Assembly (NCBI GenBank): GCA_019916065.1
Contig: CM034237.1
Location: 806,001 to 870,000 of the forward strand
Length of the DNA: 64,000 nt
DNA from: Vitellaria paradoxa
Taxonomy: Eukaryota; Streptophyta; Magnoliopsida; Ericales; Sapotaceae
Direction: 5' to 3'
Shown: positions 1-14,100 of the stretch, piece by piece
How the letters are laid out: each line of letters begins with the position of its first letter
How positions within the stretch are numbered: the stretch's first letter is position 1
Translations under genes and position numbers: made by a program
Notes under the pieces: model-generated
What the model was told of the DNA's origin: nothing
Database searches by the model: none
The model's input: only the letters and a program-made list of their open reading frames with translations

Positions 1-318
1 TGGTAGGAACAAGCAACTCTTTCTTTACTTCTCATGTAGTAGTTGTAGACAAAGAATTTAAGTGAAGTTTCCTTTTTACCCTAATTGCTTAATAACTGAC
101 ATAAATAATAACTGTCCATCAGCAATTTCATCGCATTTTGTGCCTTCAATTTTCTAAGAGAAAAATAGATGATGAATGTTTTGGCTCTCTGCCTTGGCGA
201 TAGAAAACCATTTGTTCTCGAAAGACTTCTGCACCAGCAGTTTCTCGTGCAGAGCTCTGTGTGATGTGTCATTTCGAAATTTGTTAGTCTTTAACAAATT
301 TACGTCCGTGAAATATAA
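1..318. other. window edge, no gene recognised
   Basis: Mixed-composition DNA at the left edge. Only short open frames occur on either strand and none resembles a family I know. A 3' portion of a gene lying outside the window cannot be excluded. Confidence 0.3.
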
Positions 319-905
319 GTGGTTAGGGAGTACCCGGGCTTAAAATTTAGTATTGTGCCTGATTTTGGGCCTACATCAGAGTCCGTGGGCTTGTTATTGG
401 GCCTTCTATTTCAAGTGGGCCTAATTAATGACTTGCTGGGCTTAAAATTGACTTTGGGACGGATTTTGGGCCCATTCAGAGTCCACGGGCTTATGAGTGG
501 GCCTTTTATTTGAAATGGGCCTAATTAATGAGTTGCTGGGCTTAAATAGATCATTGGGCCTACATCAGTCCGTGGGCTTATGAGTGGGGCTTCTTTTTCA
601 ATGGGCCTACATCAGTCCGTGGGCTTATGAGTGGGGCTTCTATTTCAATGGGCCTACTTAATGAGTTGCTGGGCATAAATTGACTATTGGGCCTGCTTTG
701 GGACTATCAGTCCGTGTGCCTATGGTTGGGCTTTCATTTCAAATGGACCTAATTAATGAGTTGCTGGATTTAAAATTGACTATTGAGCCTTATTTTGGGC
801 CCATGTCAGAGTCCGTGAGCTTATGAGTGGGGCTTCTATTTCAAATGGGCCTACTTAATGAGTTGCTGGGCATAAATGGACTATTGGGCCTTAGGCTTAT
901 ATCAG
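319..905. repeat. tandem repeat rich in TGGGCC/TGGGCT
   Basis: About five diverged copies of a roughly 100-bp unit. The landmark taatgagttgctggg recurs near 426, 526, 659, 754 and 856, and one interval is lengthened by a partial internal duplication. Each unit carries several TGGGCC or TGGGCT words, close to twenty in total. This word is the core of plant site II (TCP-bound) promoter elements, so the array could bind TCP factors, but it may equally be a neutral minisatellite. It lies beyond the 3' end of the myosin gene. Open frames running through it are products of the repeat. Confidence 0.85.
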
Positions 906-1501
906 TTGTTAATTTATTTTTATTTTTATTTCTTGAAATACGGAGAAATTCCACCCAACTTGTGTTAGAACTGTTGATGTATGGCGTACGGGTAAATGGT
1001 TGTGATGTAATTCTACATGATATGCATATGTGTTGTTTGACAAAATGCTTAAATTGGAAAATCACTATGATGTTATTTGGAATGTATAACCGTTTGACAA
1101 AAATGCCTAACATAGTCAATGAATTCCCGCCTGGGTAATAGTTATAGAAAAAAAACTAAATTCAGTAAAAATCATATCCAATTGACCAACTATATATATA
1201 TATATATATATATCTTTATTTTTTACAAAAGTGAGATCTTTTACAGACTGCGCACCAGCATTACCAGGCAGGAGAGCCACAATAAATGCATATTATACCA
1301 CCTGAGCTCACAAAACATAGAAAGGGAAGAAAATGAAAATAAAAATAAAAATGATACACATATTTCAAACAATGGGCTTCTGTAATGCACTGATGGAACT
1401 ACTGTGGTATGCAATGATTCTTTAAACTCGTTCAGATAGCAAGCTAATAAAAGGCATTTCAATGAGACAACAAACAATCTCAATTAAGGATATTATTTGA
1501 T
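906..1501. other. 3' flank of the myosin gene
   Basis: AT-rich sequence between the tandem repeat and the myosin stop codon. It includes a TA microsatellite at about 1,191-1,213. On the minus strand an AATAAA word sits at about 1,215-1,220, some 285 bases past the stop, and could be the polyadenylation signal. No other gene is seen. Confidence 0.4.
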
Positions 1502-2149
1502 TTAATTTATCCTGGAGCTATTCCTTCTTCCCCACCACTTCTTTCTCACCTTCTCACCTGACCCACGCGCGTTTCCAAGCTTATGAAGAATTACCTTTGT
1601 TTCCTGCAGTCTCGCCCCGTAATCCTTCTTCCATGCTTCAAACATTTGTTTCAACATCCGAAGCTCATGATCTGGATTCAAGTTTGCCTCAACCTGACCT
1701 GACTTTACCTCCACCAAGAACTTGGCATCATCACCAAATATTTGACTCCTCTGTTCAAATTCGTCTGCCAGTCGACTTATAACACTCAGTCCTGCACTCA
1801 TCGGTCTCACCCCATTACTCTCTGCACCCCTGATATTGCTTCTAGAGTCCCAGTTGTCGTCATTTAGGTTAACTGATGCATCAGAACTCTCAGAATCATC
1901 AATGGCCAGGCTCCTCTTTGCAATGGAAAGGCTGGATTGAAGTGATCTCATTTGTTTCTGCCAGACTTCTTCCATGGACTTCATCTTCAACTCATATTCA
2001 GACCATCGGTTCTCATACTGTTGAAGCCTCTGGTGAAGGATATCATTCTCCTCTTCTTTCTTTCTTAGAGCAGTCTCAGCTTTAAGAACTCGGCGTTGTA
2101 GATCGGCAAGGAACGATGACTTCACCAGCACCTCATCCGACTCATTACC
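1502..2149 (-). CDS. ATM1: myosin VIII exon 23, coiled coil and tail
   Basis: 215 codons plus stop. It begins [12 protein letters not shown], runs into a heptad-rich coiled coil (from [19 protein letters not shown] to about KSLAID), then a serine/asparagine-rich stretch and the class VIII C-terminal block ([35 protein letters not shown]). It ends at the basic [13 protein letters not shown]. In this class the tail directs targeting, and the coiled coil allows dimers. Confidence 0.95.
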   Translation of the reverse strand, partial: GNESDEVLVKSSFLADLQRRVLKAETALRKKEEENDILHQRLQQYENRWSEYELKMKSMEEVWQKQMRSLQSSLSIAKRSLAIDDSESSDASVNLNDDNWDSRSNIRGAESNGVRPMSAGLSVISRLADEFEQRSQIFGDDAKFLVEVKSGQVEANLNPDHELRMLKQMFEAWKKDYGARLQETKVILHKLGNARGSGEKVRKKWWGRRNSSRIN

Positions 2150-5100
2150 CTGAATGACTCATCACTGTTATCTTATGGATGAAAAAGAAGCGGGCAAATG
2201 CAAGGAGAACAACAAACATGATCGAAAACTATGTGCCATTCATGACTAACTAATAACATCTGGTCAATAATAAACCTTAACAAGGCAGACTATTATTGAC
2301 ACTACATATCTTACAATTATGGTAAATTTACTAAATCACATCATCCTTTATCAAGTTTCCGAATTAATACATTGCCCTATGGTTTTGGAAATTACACGAA
2401 CCCCACTTATAAGAACTTGTGCAACAGTTTCCTCTCCCCCGTTAACAAATCATTAATTAACAGAAGTTGATTTAATTAAATAAAAAATCTCTATTTTTCC
2501 CATGAGAAAAATAATTGTGTTTGACCAGTCCTCACCTTTCTCTGTTCACCTTCACCACCATTACCTAACACGTCTACAACCACGTCAAATCAATGTATCA
2601 AACACCTCAGCTGCTTACATATTCATACATGCTTACCAATCCATGAGTACTGATTAGGTATTTATAATGCACAACATATATATGTATGTATAAGGCACAC
2701 ATACAACTGGCTGGTTGGTCATGATTTGTACAAGTGCATCTATACATGCGTATTGATTAGGTACTAATTGTCTATCCATGTATGTACATGTTGACATTTA
2801 TTACATACATACATCTTACGGATGGATCTTGATTGAGATAATCTTAAGTTTCATTAGCGGTTCTCTACAAGGACAAATTGGATTTAGATAAGCTTGGGTG
2901 AAACAACTGATGAGCGATGACCATGTTTGAATTGAAAAGCTAGTATTTGAAAGATGTTCACTATTTGGTTGACGGGTGTAATAACCATGCTAGTGATTAG
3001 CTGGAACGGTGTAAACAAAACGAATCAAGTCTGGTAAGGTGTTTGAGTTAAACTTGTTAAATTTAACGAGCTTAATAAACTGGTTTGAGCTCGGTTGATC
3101 TTTTGAAATTAAACTTTTTGTCGTTCTTGGATAATAGGGCTAGTCCCTTTCTGTACCTTGGTGGCATCCCGTTGAAGCTTATTAATGCAATATTTACTTT
3201 GTTTATCAAAAAAACAAAAAAACAAAAGAAGTATTATCTGTGACCTCTCTAAATGTATTTTACTGTAATAACTAGAGTGCCATACTGTGCCCAATAAATG
3301 GTAAAAATAACACAAGTAAACAACAAAAGTCTATTCTAATATTCCTCATAAAACAAAATATTTCCATATACTTTTAGTGTCACTCAAAAACAAGCATAGA
3401 AAATGAAAGAACTAAATCATTCCCTGGGGAAGAAATGGCAAAACAAATTCAACAAGTACCTTTCTGCCTCCAAACTGTAGTAATCCTACGTCTCCTGAGC
3501 ATCTTCTGACTAACCATCCACGGATAACTGCAAAATAGTTATTCAGGAATATTCAATATGCAAACTTTGTGGATAAACTAAAGACCTTAAGCAGTCAATA
3601 TCAGACTGGCGTTGACTCTGCCAACGGTAACGGTTTCCAGTAAGAGTCACAAAATTGATTGCTCCAAATCCAACCCAATTATTCAATATACATACAAAGG
3701 ATCAAGAAGATTTCTACAGAATAATCACTATCATTACTTGCAACCTCATCTTTATTATTTATTTATTTGACTCCTCCTAAAAGCAGGTTGGTGGTTTGTA
3801 CCAGGGTCAACATATCGCCAGCTTTAGCAGTACAAGTCTCTTTAAAGACATTGATTCTACACAAAAGTACAGGCAAATTACCTGATTGCATTAAAATTGA
3901 TGCATTGCTAACATCTACAAATGTTTTCCTGTCAATCCTGCATTTTATTTGCTTTTGTATGACCACAGCAGCTCTATGCCTCTGTAGTAGGACTGCATAT
4001 TCCTTCCTAGTTTTCTCACCCCTGACAACTGTAAGAATAGATATAGAAAAATTATTCTTGCAAGTCTAATGTGATAAATTAGGCTTTTCCCATAGGAGCA
4101 CTTAGCGAAATTCAAATTCTAAGCTGATGGTGACATACATGATTGAAGGGTGGCAATTCCCCTCCTTTGTTTGTTTAGGTAACAACGAACTTGGTGACCT
4201 CTAAAACAACTTTGAACACGTAAGATGCCATGGAGCGTATGGTTCCTTGTGTCCTCAAGCACACCAATCTGTATAGATGATCATTGCCATACCAAGATTG
4301 ATCATGAATAGAATGTCTCAAGCATGGCTTGTTCAAAATGGAAGAAGTACAATATTTATGAATCAAAAAAAAAAAAAAAAAAACTGATGACAAAATAAAA
4401 AGAGCTATTAGCGTGAGGGCTGCTTTTCCCAGATCTAAGTGGTAAGAGATTAAACTGTTAGCCGAAAGACTTGCAAGGGGCTATCTTTCAACTGCACACA
4501 TAAAGTCCAATGAGCATACTAACAAAGGGTTATCAGCATGTAATGTTAAAGCAAAACAAAAATAATGACAGTTCTTGTACAAAAATAAAGTATATTGGAA
4601 CACAACAAAATCAGCAACCATGTGAACAAATAAGTATCTGGAACAACAGAGCTCGATGGTAACCAAAAAAGAAAATTCATTACATTTTTATATCACCTGG
4701 GGAAAGGAAAAGCTAAAATATGTGCCCTCCCCCAAGATGGCATTTATAATTTTTCCCCACAGCACAAGCTTGGTGTCCAGAGCCAGCCAACCTTCAAGGA
4801 TAGGACAAGTGCCTCATTTTTTTCGTCTCATGCCACCCTAAACCATCTTGTACTTACTGTACAAGGTCTTTTGTGCATGTCCTGTGTTGGGCATATGTAT
4901 GGTTTCCCCTCAATACAATGTATTCTACCTGAGTTTAGTAGGTTAAAGCCCTATCAACGAGAGGCACGTAATTTTTCGAAGGGCTAGAAAATTAGTTTAA
5001 GATCCCACATATATATATGTATATCGCTTGAGGTGATTCTTTGTAGTTACTTTTGTAGACCGATTATGACTCTTGAAACACAAAGTATGTTTTCTCCTAT

Positions 5101-8100
5101 CTATCATGTGTAAATGTTCAAGATGCATATAAAGGGGTGGGTAAGCAAGGTGAGTCCCAAGTACCTAGTTCTTACTTATTACTCTCCCCACTTAATTGCA
5201 GTTTGGAACTTTTGTGCCATCAATAAAATCACCTTGTTATCAATCCTGCTTGCAATTTACTTGCAGTTGCCCTTTAAATTGTGATTGCTCATGCCATTTC
5301 CCAGTGCTAACTTGCGAGCCTGGAGTGCGTCTGTTGTGATCTTTGTGAAGTAATTGTCTGTTGACTTGCTTGGAAGTGTCCAAGACAAGTGCGACACAAC
5401 CCTACACAAGTGCTAAAAGTGTTGATGTGTGAAATTTGGTATCAAGGCCCTGTTCGTGATCCCAATGAAAGTGACAAGCCATGCCTCCAAATAATCGAGG
5501 CCCCACAAATGGACACCTCAACAAGTTAGAGTTTCTAGTATTTTTTTCCTATGTTCCTCCTACATGATACCATGGTCTTCCCAAAGAAAATCATCATTTT
5601 GCAACATATCCATCTGCATATTGTAGGGAGTTCCTATATATTTATTTTATCAAAACATTATTATTGCTTTAACTATGCAAAGTGGCAGCTCTCATATCCA
5701 AACCAGCAATTTTTTTTAGAACATCAAATCGCATTCCATGCTTGACGATCCAATCTTCTGCTTTTATTCACTGCTGGCCAACCCATACACATTCCCAGAA
5801 AATGTTTTCGACTTTTAAACTCAGAGAAAGTAAGCCCTTAATCTGTTTACCAATAATAATTGTGCTTCCACAGCATAACTAAATCACAGAACCAATAGAA
5901 ATTATTCATCTCACCTGGCCAGCGCGGAAAAACAATTTTGTGTAGCCAACTAGATACATCTCAGGAAGAATATTGAATTGATGAAGAATTGCAACCGATA
6001 CAGTAAGGGGATCTTGCGATGTGACATTATCAAGTAGAAGAAAGCCATACCTAAGGCACGATCACATCAAAAAGGGGCATAAAATTTAAAAGAAAAATCA
6101 GATGCTTGAGAAGTTAATGACCAATTTCTTATATATTAATACAACTAACAAGAGTAAATAATAATAATAACACGACAACATCACAAAATCTTTACCTTCT
6201 GGCAAACTTCTGATGAGACATCCTGGTAGGAAAACCAGATCTTGATATCCGAACAACTTCTAGGACCCCACAGCATCTTAGCTGCTGCAGAACAAGTCCT
6301 TGCTCATACATTCCAGGAGATTGAAAGTTGTTGGGCTTGATACAACGTATAAAATGTGGCGTTGTACTCTCTAAACGTTGCAGTAATTGGAACAATTGGC
6401 CCTAATATCAGCAAGCAAAATGCATCAAAATAAAGAAGCTGACACGCATCATGAGGGAAAAATTCTCTTACGTCATTCAAATCACTAACTGATCAAAAAT
6501 CTACTATAATATCTTTTCATAACACCCCATTATCCATATTGGAGACAAACCTGTGTGTGTAATGAAAAAACACAAACTCAACCCACATGCAAGAGTAATT
6601 TGACAAACAAATTTGATGATTGTTTATTTGAAGGTACAGCATATGCAACCTCCAACTCTTATGCAAATTAAAAAAAAAAAAAAAAAAAGGAACAATATTT
6701 CACATTCTAAAAGAATGTATTCCCGCATTTTGAAATCATAGTCTAGATCATAACAAAAGACCATAAGAAACATGGACCTATGTATTCAACTTGGGCGCAA
6801 TCGATCTTACTAAACAGAAGACCCCCCATTAATGGCTTGCCACAATTTTGAATATCCCTTTTTTATCAATGACTTTCAATATCTCTTTTTAAAGTGATTG
6901 AAGTCTAAATCTATTTCTTCCAATGCTTAAATACATGCTCAAAAAGTCCTTTCATGGTTTAATGACGCCTATGAATTAACACTTGTTCTAAAGCACTCTT
7001 AACATAACTTGATGCTGAAAACCTTAGCATATTGATACTGCCCTCAAAAGCTCAGGATAAACATTTTTTTCCCCATCTACCTACCATAGAAATGGACACA
7101 GGAAAAACACAACATGATAAAGATATCCCCACACAGCAATTCCTAAAACTAGGACATCGACACAGCAAGGACACAGAAACATTTTGATATACTCATATAC
7201 CTTCTTTTGCATATCATATTAGAAAAATAGGCACAAGTAAATTATTATAAAAATAATTCCACTTCATATTAAAAAAAAAAAAAAAAAAACAACAAAAAAA
7301 CTCCCAAATATCATATATATACATATAGTCATTATGCTCAATCCTACTAATTTTGTTCATAATTACATTTTTCTTTATTATTATGCTATTTTCTGACATT
7401 GGGAGTTGTCCATCAGAGGATGTACGTAATCAAAGTGTTTAAAATCATGAAGCACACTGAAGAAGTGTCAATCTGTTTTATGGAGTGCCCGAGAAGTAAC
7501 AGTAGATGTATGTCCAACACAAACACAGCTCCTCCCAATAAGTATCCATGCAACTTCCCCTCTCATTTACTTATAGATTCTTTTCGTCAAATAAGTCACA
7601 CTGCACCTATTTATACTACCTCCAACAAAAAAGGTAAATTTGCAGAATGGTCTTTCCACGAACACTGGTATCCATGTAACAGCCCAAAGAGCATAAAAAC
7701 CCAACCTTTTTTATCTTATTTCTTTCTTTTTTCCTTTCTATAGTTGGAATTTCAATTTCCAATTCAAAAGAAGTAATAAAACTTGAGAAACCTAGATGTC
7801 CCTGAATGCCACTATCTAATTAGCATAACTGTTGGATGTGGAACAGTGAGATATTAATGCCATTCTCTATAGATGTGTGTATAAAATAAGAGTAAATATT
7901 CTAATTAGCCTTTTGGAACCTAAATTTTGCCTTTTGAAACCCATTCTAATTAGCCTGAACGTTGGAACACATGAAATTCCACGATCGTTTTTTGGAACCT
8001 ACTAAACTCCAAAAACTGAAGGTACCTTAAATTTTGTTGCAAGACTTAGCTTTTGCGAATCTGCCCCCCCTGATTTATAAAGTGCACCAACAAAAGGCCT

Positions 8101-11100
8101 CTCAGATTGAGAAAGCAAATTAGATGCAAATATCTGGGGAAGGCGGCATGTGCAAGAAGACAAAAGTTGAATGGAATCCAAGTGCAATAAATCCCGATTC
8201 TTCTCCAAAAACCCAGTTGTGTCATACATAACCTGCAAGGAGCAAGTGGAAGTGGCAAACTGTCAGGCAGCAAGGACATAAAGATGAAGTGATTAGGCCT
8301 ACTATATTCATAAGGTGACTGAAATTTTTAACATTTGACTAATGGAAACTAATGTAGCATTAGGGAAGCAAAAAAGCTAGCTTTTTTATGTTTGGAAAGG
8401 TAAAAAAGTTAGCTTTTTAGTAGCTAGATTTTAAGCATTTTGTTAATTTGACACTTTTGCTTTTCATGGTTTAAAAGAAGTTTAAAATATCAAAGGGTAA
8501 TTTTGGTCATTTTAGAAAAAGCCAAAAAACTGAATAGCTAAAAGCTAGCCTTTCCCAAACGCAACCTAAGATTATCCCAAAAAGCACAAAAGCCCAATTG
8601 GCATTGAATTAGATTATTGTGCCCTCTGATAGAAAATTTCAGTTCTTACCATCCATTTGTAAGCACTTGGGATGGAAAAATAAGAGAAATAACAATGCAA
8701 ATTTTGCCATGGTAGATAAATACCTCCCCCGCATAATGGCAAACAGTAAAAGCTTTGCCCTGTTCTCCTCTAAAACAAGAATTAGACTTCAAATGCTGTT
8801 TAAGCTTGTTGGCAAATGTCAAATCTGTACCATTTGGGAAGGTGGACTCTTCATCTAACAGAGACAGCAATCCCAATGGTTTCTGTGTCCAAGAAAAATG
8901 TTAAAGGAGTGCATTAATTAGACTGTATGTCAAAAGTAGCAGAAAATTTAAGGATCTCAACAGAATAATTGAAACTTAATTTTCATTGCCACACATTCCC
9001 CACTGCAAGTTCATGTAGATAATACATCTTAAAGGGTTGGAGGAGGGGAAAAAAAAAAGAAAAGAAATAAACAAATACACATGCCTTAAAAAACTAGCAA
9101 CAAAAAATTTCTGATGCTTAGCACATGGAATATTTGAATTAATATCCATTTGTGCAACACGAATAAAAGTCATATATGGTGTCCTTATGGTTCGTTTGGG
9201 TTCTGACCAGATACAGATGATAACATTAACATGAATCACGGTAGCAAGATCATTTCTACATCTCTAAATAACAATGTTAAAATTAAGTAGTACATACCCA
9301 TTTACGGCATGCAGAAAAAAAATGCACAAATGATCTCTGTACCTTTTCAAAGAGATTCAGACAATCTTGGTTGTCTTCAAAATCAACTTTTGCCCAATCA
9401 ATGCCATCTTGTATGTATTCCTGAAACAGAAATTTCAGTTGTCAATGAATGTGCAGATGAATTAAGTTATAACCATACAATAGAATTAACCATCACTCAA
9501 TTGATTCTGCCCATGATAAACAGGAAGTTGTCAGTACCCCTTCTCTTCTGGGAAATAACATTTTCAGTGTTCCCATACTACTCAAAGCAGTTGATGTTCA
9601 TGAAATTTTGAGCATCCACCCATCTTACCTTCAGTTTGACATTATAGACAACAGCTATAATTCCCTTAACGCCAGATGAATTAATATTTGGTGTCATGTA
9701 TCTTCCAAGTTGGATTTAAATATTTTGTTATTTTATGGATGACTTTTCCAAATTTACCTAGATTTATTTAATTAACAAACATTCAGAGCTCCCCCCCCCC
9801 CCCAAAAAAAAAAAAAAAAATTTTAACCATCTCGTGTGAAGAAGCTTGTTCTTTTCTCTTTAACATGAATGTTCCAAAAGTCTTACAAGAGTGATGTTAT
9901 ATTGGCTGCCTGTCATATTATCATCTGGATGATCTTTAGTTCTTAAGGGTTTGTCTCCCAATTCTATCTTATTTTCTCGCTAATTCCTTTTTTCCTCTTA
10001 ATCCTCAGATTTTGAATGTGCCAACCTTATTCAGCACTTTGCTTATGGTATTGAAAAACAAATCTTGAATCTTTGAATTTGTCTCCCTTATTCATCACTT
10101 TGCTAATGGTACTGATAAACAGGATCTTGATGCTCATAAATGTATTTTCTTATGATATTCTCATTTATACAAGTGACACAAGTGTTTTAGTATAGGCAGG
10201 AGCTGGGCCGTGCTTTTTTTATACTAGTGTTTTTGTTCATTTGTAAATAGGTTCTTTGCTAATCCGTCTGTCACTGTATTTGACCTACTTCGTATTTCTC
10301 TCAATAAAAATTTCAGGCTACTCTTGATGAAAGGATCCCCTAACCTATTATTTTGATTGATCCTTTTTTGCCATATTAGATTTACTTCCTACTCTCTCAT
10401 CCTGATGTCCAAGTATACACCACACATCTGATAGCACTTCATGTGCTCCACTACAATCCCATGAATCTGGTTAATTAATTAGACCACCCAATTACCATAA
10501 CTAAAGGTAAACAAACTCATACTTCTTATCCTATTTTTAACTTTTTATTCTATGATGCATTATCACTGTTAAAGATCCAACCTAAAACCAATTGTTTATG
10601 AGTAGAAGGGCTCGCTAGGATCTTATATCGGTTTAGGAGGCTTGATTTCATCAATGTAGGATATATTCTAACATGCACCCTCATCTGCAACCTCCACTCG
10701 CAGACGAAGAAATAGATAGGTGATCCACCCTAAAACCAATTGTTTATGAGTAGAAGGGCTCGCTAGGATTTTATATCAGTTTAGGAGGCCTGATTTCATC
10801 AATGTAGGATATATTCTAACATGCACCCTCATATGCAACCTCCACTCACAGATGAAGAAATAAACAGGTGCGCCAAGTACAAGAAGTGCACGACTGAGAA
10901 AATAAACATAACAGTTGGGAAGGGGGAGGGAACCCTCCCAAACCACAAGCAATGGTACCATGTTAAAGCATCCAACCCAAAAAAAATTGGCCGCGAGTGA
11001 AAAGGTCCCCTAGGATCTTATACTAGTTCTAAAAGCTTGATTTTATCGACGTGGAATATATATCTAACAATCACCATGCCATATTTCATCCATCACTTTC

Positions 11101-14100
11101 TTTTTTGTTTCTGAAGCTCTTCCTAAACCAAGGTGACACTTCCATGGAATATAAGATGCTAGTACTTTTGGCCAATGATACAAAAACTTGTTGCTCTTTC
11201 TCCCCATAAGTCCGTGGTCGGTTGTTACTGGATGTATGAAGTTAAAATTCGCATAGGTTGAGGGCTTATTTGGTAGCAAAGGGATGCATAAAGGTTTATA
11301 GTTTTGGGCTTCTCTGAGACCTCATCCCCTATTCTAAAGATTACTTCTTTTCTCCTTCTGATTTCCATGGTAGTAGTCTATCATTGAGCTCTCACTAGCT
11401 TGATGTGAAAAATGCACTCCTAAGGATTTTTTCAATGCAAAATAAAAAAAAAGGAATAACAAACCTACTTATTGTAGGTTTGTGATTTTCATTCCTACAA
11501 TATTAAAAATCTAATACAAAATAAGAATAGGAATAACAAGCCTACAATAAGTACGAACGAAAATCGAATCCTATATTGTTATTATGACTCATTCTTGTTA
11601 CACTTATGATCTAGTAAAATGGTCTCATGCAGTACAGTACAGCAATAGGAGCTCACTGCGCTGGCTGGAAAAAACTAAGAGGAGTACATGCAGTTTGGAA
11701 CCTTTCCGGATGGCTCGCAAATAGTCTCTCTAAGGAATTACAGATAGCATAGTGTCGCGGTACGATGCTTATTGAGAAAAGGTCCTGGATTCAATGGGAA
11801 ATCTAGGGACAGTATTACACAACAGAGAAGCTCATCCCAGCGAGCAACACAATTCTAGATTTTTTTGGGCTATGTTTGAGTCTATTTCGGACTAGCTTTT
11901 TTGTTTGTATATATATTGGACGTATTGTACTCGTATGCAAATTCAGATTTAAGTTTTCCAAGCTTTGGGTTGAGAGAAAAACTAAAAGTAAGGTTAGAAA
12001 GGTTGCTCTAAGGATATCTTTAACGTTCTTTCTTCTACTATTGCAATCCTTACTCTATTGTTGAAAGTTTAGAATGAAAACCCAATATATTGTACCCATG
12101 AACGTAGGCACGTTGCCGAATAATGTAAATCTTATGTTCCTTTGTGGTTGTTTTCTTGTTTCTTTATTTGTCTATATCAACATTGTTGCTAAGGTGATCC
12201 GGATTCCACACAACATATACTAAATAAGAAATAAATCAAGTCATACTTAAAATAGGAAAAGAAATAAGAATAAACCTTAAATATCTACACTAATAATATT
12301 ATTACTTGTAACACCCCCTCTCAAGCCTGAACATATATATTGTATGTTCTAATCTAGTTACAAATATGTTTAACCCATACACGAAATTACTAAAATCTCC
12401 TTTGATGGCAATCTGGAACAGTTTATTATAACCATATTTGTGTTAGGTCTTGATGGGCACAATAAATTTTACCAAATCAATGTGTTTGTTATCATGAATC
12501 ATGTAAAAAATAATTACACATGGATGGTTTTTTTTATATTTTTTATTTATTACAATTATTATATTATTCAAATTCTTCACTAATGATATTAAAATAAAAA
12601 CAAGGGTAAATTACACATAGACCCCCTAAATATTTGCGTAATTACACATGGACCCCCTTAACATTTTAAATTGACAGGCACCTCCCTTATTTTGAAATTT
12701 TTTTTTTTTTTTTTTGGGTAATTATTTCAAAATGTTTGTAACTTAGACCCCTTTCCGTCTACCTACCGCTAGATAGCGTTAACGTGAGTGGCTTAAAGTC
12801 AAATATTCCCCTCATAAAATATACCCCTCATTAATTTGAACTCACTCCACACAAATTCAAACAAAACAAAACCTCGGTCTACTCTCCACTGGAATCTTCA
12901 CGAGTGGCGTCTTTGCCTTCTCCTCGGGGATGTGCCAGCGAAAATCCATGCTTTGTAGGTCTCAGAGGTGTTCGATAGCATATTGATTTGGGAATTTTGC
13001 CGCCTTCCTCATCGTCCATTGATGATTTTCGTCGGGTCACCGTACCGCTAATAGTATCACGTTCGCGTAACGCAATCCTTACCCCTAACCATCCACCGTC
13101 AATGGCCCCACTACTCGGAAAACCCTGTTGTTCGTACCAAAACTCGAATCTTTTGGCGAGAAAAGAATCGATTTTTAGCCAAGAAACCTCACAAAACTCA
13201 GCTTTGACGTGGTTGGAATCAGCCTTGATCGTGAATTCGATGGCTGAGATTTGATCATTTGTTAAATTTTCGCAACATAATGTTTGTTATCCTCACAACC
13301 CTTGCCTCAGAGTCCACAAAAATTTGCAGTATATATATATAGGCAATTTTGCTTAAATAGAACTTTGCAACAAAAGGGACAGAAGTGGCTTTGTGCATTG
13401 GGTGAATGGCAGGTGATTGTCATGAATCAAACGAGTCTCAAAACCCATGCCACTTTTCAGAGAAAGGGGGGAAGAGAGAGATCAGCTGTCGTCGTCGGCC
13501 GCCCAGCCCCCCGCCACTGCCACCCACCAAGCCGCTGGTCTTCTTATATATATATATATGTGTGTGTATTAACTTATATTTATTTTATTTGTAATTAATG
13601 AAGGTTAGTTTAGACATTTTACATATCTTAAAAGGGCAAAGTTGGCATATTGAATTGCTTTTTTGGCTGACATCATCATTTAACCATAAAACTTAGCAGC
13701 AGTCAAACGAAATGTCGTAGGTTACAAGCATTTCAAAATAAGGGAGGTGCCTATCAATTTGAAATGTTAAGAGGGGTCTATATATAACTACGTAAACGTT
13801 TACGAGGTCTATGTGTAATTTACCCTAAAAAAAATTAGTATTATGTTTTTGCATTTTATGTTGTTTTAATTATTCTTGATTTATAATATCCTTAAAAAAA
13901 ATTTCTTGCTTACTATTGCCCAAGACGACTAAACACGTTGAATTTAACTGCTAATTTAATAGGGAGAAAATTTTAGTGTGCAATCAAGACCGGTCATGTA
14001 AAATCTAACAGCGTGCTAACTTCTTCGCCAAAGCCTGAGAAAGATCTCAAGTGAAATTTATTCATATGAAGCTTGGAACATGTAATATGCATGCTTTAAC

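Noticed and set aside
827..1138. 103-codon plus frame and its 92-codon antisense partner
   Set aside because: They start inside the TGGGCC minisatellite and have no recognisable domain, and the frame is carried by the repeat.
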